64,000 nt of DNA, taken from contig CAYQTL010000002.1 of assembly GCA_964420405.1 (NCBI GenBank), positions 166,227-230,226 of the forward strand. Direction: 5' to 3'. The stretch is from CAYQTL01 sp964420405. Lineage in GTDB: Bacteria; Acidobacteriota; Thermoanaerobaculia; Thermoanaerobaculales; Sulfomarinibacteraceae. The position numbers and the translations under genes are program-made. Shown in pieces: positions 62,152 through 64,000 of this stretch; positions within the stretch are counted from its first letter, which is position 1, and the number at the start of each line of letters is the position of its first letter. Under the pieces are notes generated by a model that was not told the origin of the DNA, did no database searches, and saw nothing but the letters and a program-made list of their open reading frames with translations.

Positions 62152-63999
62152 ATGATCGCGTGGCCGTGGAGGAGAGGGCGGCCGGAGAGCGGCCCGGCGC
62201 GGGTCGAGGCCGAGCCGTCCCCGACGCCTCTGGTGGGCCGCGCGATGGTCGTGGCGGGCGACAGACCGGCCCGGAAGCACCTGGAGTCCCTCCTCGCGGG
62301 TGCGGCCCGCCACGTGTCGAGCGTGCGCTCCGCGGGCGCCGCGATCCGGCGGCTCCGCCGCGAGCGACCCGATGTGGCGCTCGTCGCCTGGGGAGTCCTC
62401 GAGCGGAGCGCCGACCTGCTGACGGCGTTGCACGGCGACGACGGCGAGCGTCCCGTGGGGATCGTGGCCGTGCTCGAGGCCGGTCGGGACGAGAGTCTCC
62501 AGCACGCCGCCGCGACCGACGTCGACGACCTGCTGCTGCTGCCGTCGACGCCGGGCGAGGCCCGGGCTCGGCTCGTCCGCCTGTCGTCCCGCCGGGCGTT
62601 CGAGCAGACCGGCGCCCACCGCCGGTTCCAGGAACGGGACAGCCTCACCGGGCTGGCGACCCGCGAGGCGCTCCTCGCGCACCTCGCACGCTCCTGCGGA
62701 CGGGCCCGCACGCTACGCGACCGCAAGATCGCTGTGCTGTTCCTCGACGTGGACCGGTTCCAACAGGTCAACGAGAGCCTCGGCCACGGCCGGGGCGACG
62801 AGCTGCTGCGGGCGATGGCCGAGAGGGTCGTCACCACCTGCCGGCCCACCGACATGGTGGCCCGGTTCGGCGGCGACGAGTTCGTCGTGCTGCTCGAGGA
62901 CGTTCCCGATCTGCGGGCGGTCACCGCCGCAGCTGAACGGATCCAGCAGCAGGCGCGGCTCCCGTTCGACCTCGACGGCGTGGAGGTGTTCACCACCGTC
63001 AGCATCGGCATCGCCGTGTGGGGCGAGCAGCACCGCGACGCGGACGAGCTGATCCGTGACGCCGACACCGCCAAGGCGCGGGCGAAGACCATGGGTCGCG
63101 ACCGGTTCGCCGTGTTCGACGTGGCGATGCACGCCGAGGTCGTCGAGGCCCTGGCGCTCGAGAACGACCTGCGCCGCGCGGTGGGACGGTCCGAGTTCTG
63201 CGCCGCCTACCAGCCCATCGCGTCGCTCGCCGACGGCCGCCTCGTCGGCTTCGAGGCCCTCGCCCGCTGGAGGCATCCCGAACGGGGCATCCTGCGCCCC
63301 GGCGTGTTCATCGCCGCAGCCGAGGAGATGGGGCTGGTGATCCAGCTCGACCGTTCTATCGCCGACGAGGCGTGCACCCAGCTGCGAAGCTGGCGCAGCC
63401 GGTTCAAGAAGCACGGCGACCTGACGGTTTCGGTCAACATCTCGAGCACCCAGTTCCTGCAGCCCGACCTGGTGCCCCGCGTCGACCACATCCTTCGCAA
63501 GACGGGCCTGTACGGCGGCAGCCTGGTGCTCGAGGTCACCGAGAGCGTGCTGATGGAGAACGCGCGCCACGCCACCGAGATGCTCCAGCAGCTGCGGGCG
63601 CTCGACATCCGCCTCAGCATCGACGACTTCGGCACCGGCTACTCGTCGCTGGCCTACCTTCGACGGTTCGACGTCGACACCCTCAAGATCGACCGCTCGT
63701 TCGTGGCGAGGGCGGCGGACGACGAGGAGAGCCGGGAGATCGTCCGGACCATCGCGAACCTGGCGGCCGCGCTCGGAAAGCACACCGTCGCCGAGGGGGT
63801 CGAGACGCGCGCACAGCTGGAGTCGATGCGCGAGCTCGGCGTGACGCACGTCCAGGGCAACCTGATCTGCCCTCCGGTCGACCATGGCGCCGCGAGCGCG
63901 CTGCTCGAGCTCACGGCGGACGCCGACGACCATCTCGAGGCGATCTTCTCGGCCCGCCTCCGGGGCGACCCGGCCGCGGCCATCAGCGGCTTCGGCTAG
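62152..63999 (+). CDS. Pseudo-receiver GGDEF-EAL cyclic-di-GMP enzyme
   Basis: 615 residues. Residues ~28-145 resemble a response-regulator receiver, but the segment that should carry the phosphorylated Asp reads VALVAWGV, so it is likely not phosphorylated. GGDEF domain ~165-330 with intact GGDEF (240-244) and the inhibitory site RPTD at 231-234. EAL domain ~345-600 with EAL at 368-370, NISSTQF, EVTESVLM, IDDFGTGYSSLAYL and EGVET. Both enzyme domains keep key residues, so the protein may make and break c-di-GMP. No membrane segment. Its stop ends at 63999. Confidence 0.93.
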   Translation: MIAWPWRRGRPESGPARVEAEPSPTPLVGRAMVVAGDRPARKHLESLLAGAARHVSSVRSAGAAIRRLRRERPDVALVAWGVLERSADLLTALHGDDGERPVGIVAVLEAGRDESLQHAAATDVDDLLLLPSTPGEARARLVRLSSRRAFEQTGAHRRFQERDSLTGLATREALLAHLARSCGRARTLRDRKIAVLFLDVDRFQQVNESLGHGRGDELLRAMAERVVTTCRPTDMVARFGGDEFVVLLEDVPDLRAVTAAAERIQQQARLPFDLDGVEVFTTVSIGIAVWGEQHRDADELIRDADTAKARAKTMGRDRFAVFDVAMHAEVVEALALENDLRRAVGRSEFCAAYQPIASLADGRLVGFEALARWRHPERGILRPGVFIAAAEEMGLVIQLDRSIADEACTQLRSWRSRFKKHGDLTVSVNISSTQFLQPDLVPRVDHILRKTGLYGGSLVLEVTESVLMENARHATEMLQQLRALDIRLSIDDFGTGYSSLAYLRRFDVDTLKIDRSFVARAADDEESREIVRTIANLAAALGKHTVAEGVETRAQLESMRELGVTHVQGNLICPPVDHGAASALLELTADADDHLEAIFSARLRGDPAAAISGFG

Positions 64000-64000
64000 G

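Overview
The window is a GC-rich, gene-dense chromosomal segment from a diderm bacterium. Envelope genes (a chaperone-usher fimbria, a TamB/Omp85 protein, a DUF374 acyltransferase, lipoproteins) show the outer membrane. Gene content (C5 haem pathway, AddAB, a complete oleABCD cluster, many secreted proteins with PKD/propeller/P-domain-like architecture, one with a DGFESG-type tail) resembles uncultured Acidobacteriota (Thermoanaerobaculia-like) or related soil/sediment lineages. That placement is inference. I saw no tRNA, rRNA, CRISPR array, transposase, integrase or phage gene.

Layout. 1-5805: haem operon hemA(end)-hemC-hemD-hemL-hemE-hemN, mostly with overlapping stop/start codons. 5806-6091: a structured repeat bracketed by GATCCC-type hexamers, then a promoter for sucCD (6092-8151), which ends at a clear intrinsic terminator. 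8317-16708: a six-gene surface operon behind a sigma-54-like promoter: pilin-like subunit, small secreted protein, PapD-like chaperone, usher, propeller/P-domain protein and a DGFESG-tailed protein. 16715-25232 (minus): addB-addA recombination nuclease and sppA. 25529-32000: a small hypothetical protein, a PLP aminotransferase, a DUF374 acyltransferase, a CPBP protease, a kinase fused to a glycosidase-like domain, and AMMECR1. 32083-43849: secreted and envelope proteins (transglutaminase-TPR, DUF3187, M64 and M4 metallopeptidases), a YjbQ-like fusion, a ketopantoate-reductase-like enzyme, signal peptidase I, a sulfotransferase and a glycosyltransferase. 43885-47597: a HIT protein, twin lipoproteins, phosphofructokinase, malate dehydrogenase. 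47721-52941 (minus): oleA-oleB-oleC-oleD plus a coupled fifth gene, for long-chain olefin synthesis. 53045-53200: a second copy of the structured repeat. 53222-63999: a MATE transporter, a TPR protein, a 1967-residue TamB-Omp85 fusion, a MAPEG protein and a GGDEF-EAL protein.

How the genes work together. The haem genes convert glutamyl-tRNA to coproporphyrinogen/protoporphyrinogen; sucCD, mdh and pfk are central carbon metabolism. OleA condenses two acyl-CoAs, OleD reduces, OleC forms a beta-lactone and OleB decarboxylates it to an olefin. The TamB-Omp85 fusion, fimbrial operon, peptidases and lipoproteins serve the envelope.

Most striking points: (1) TamB and a five-POTRA Omp85 barrel are one continuous reading frame, so one polypeptide would bridge both membranes; (2) two ~150-bp hairpin-forming intergenic elements are bracketed by complementary hexamer arrays; (3) a TANNNT-like hexamer sits 6-8 nt before the start codon of several genes that lack a ribosome binding site, suggesting leaderless transcription.
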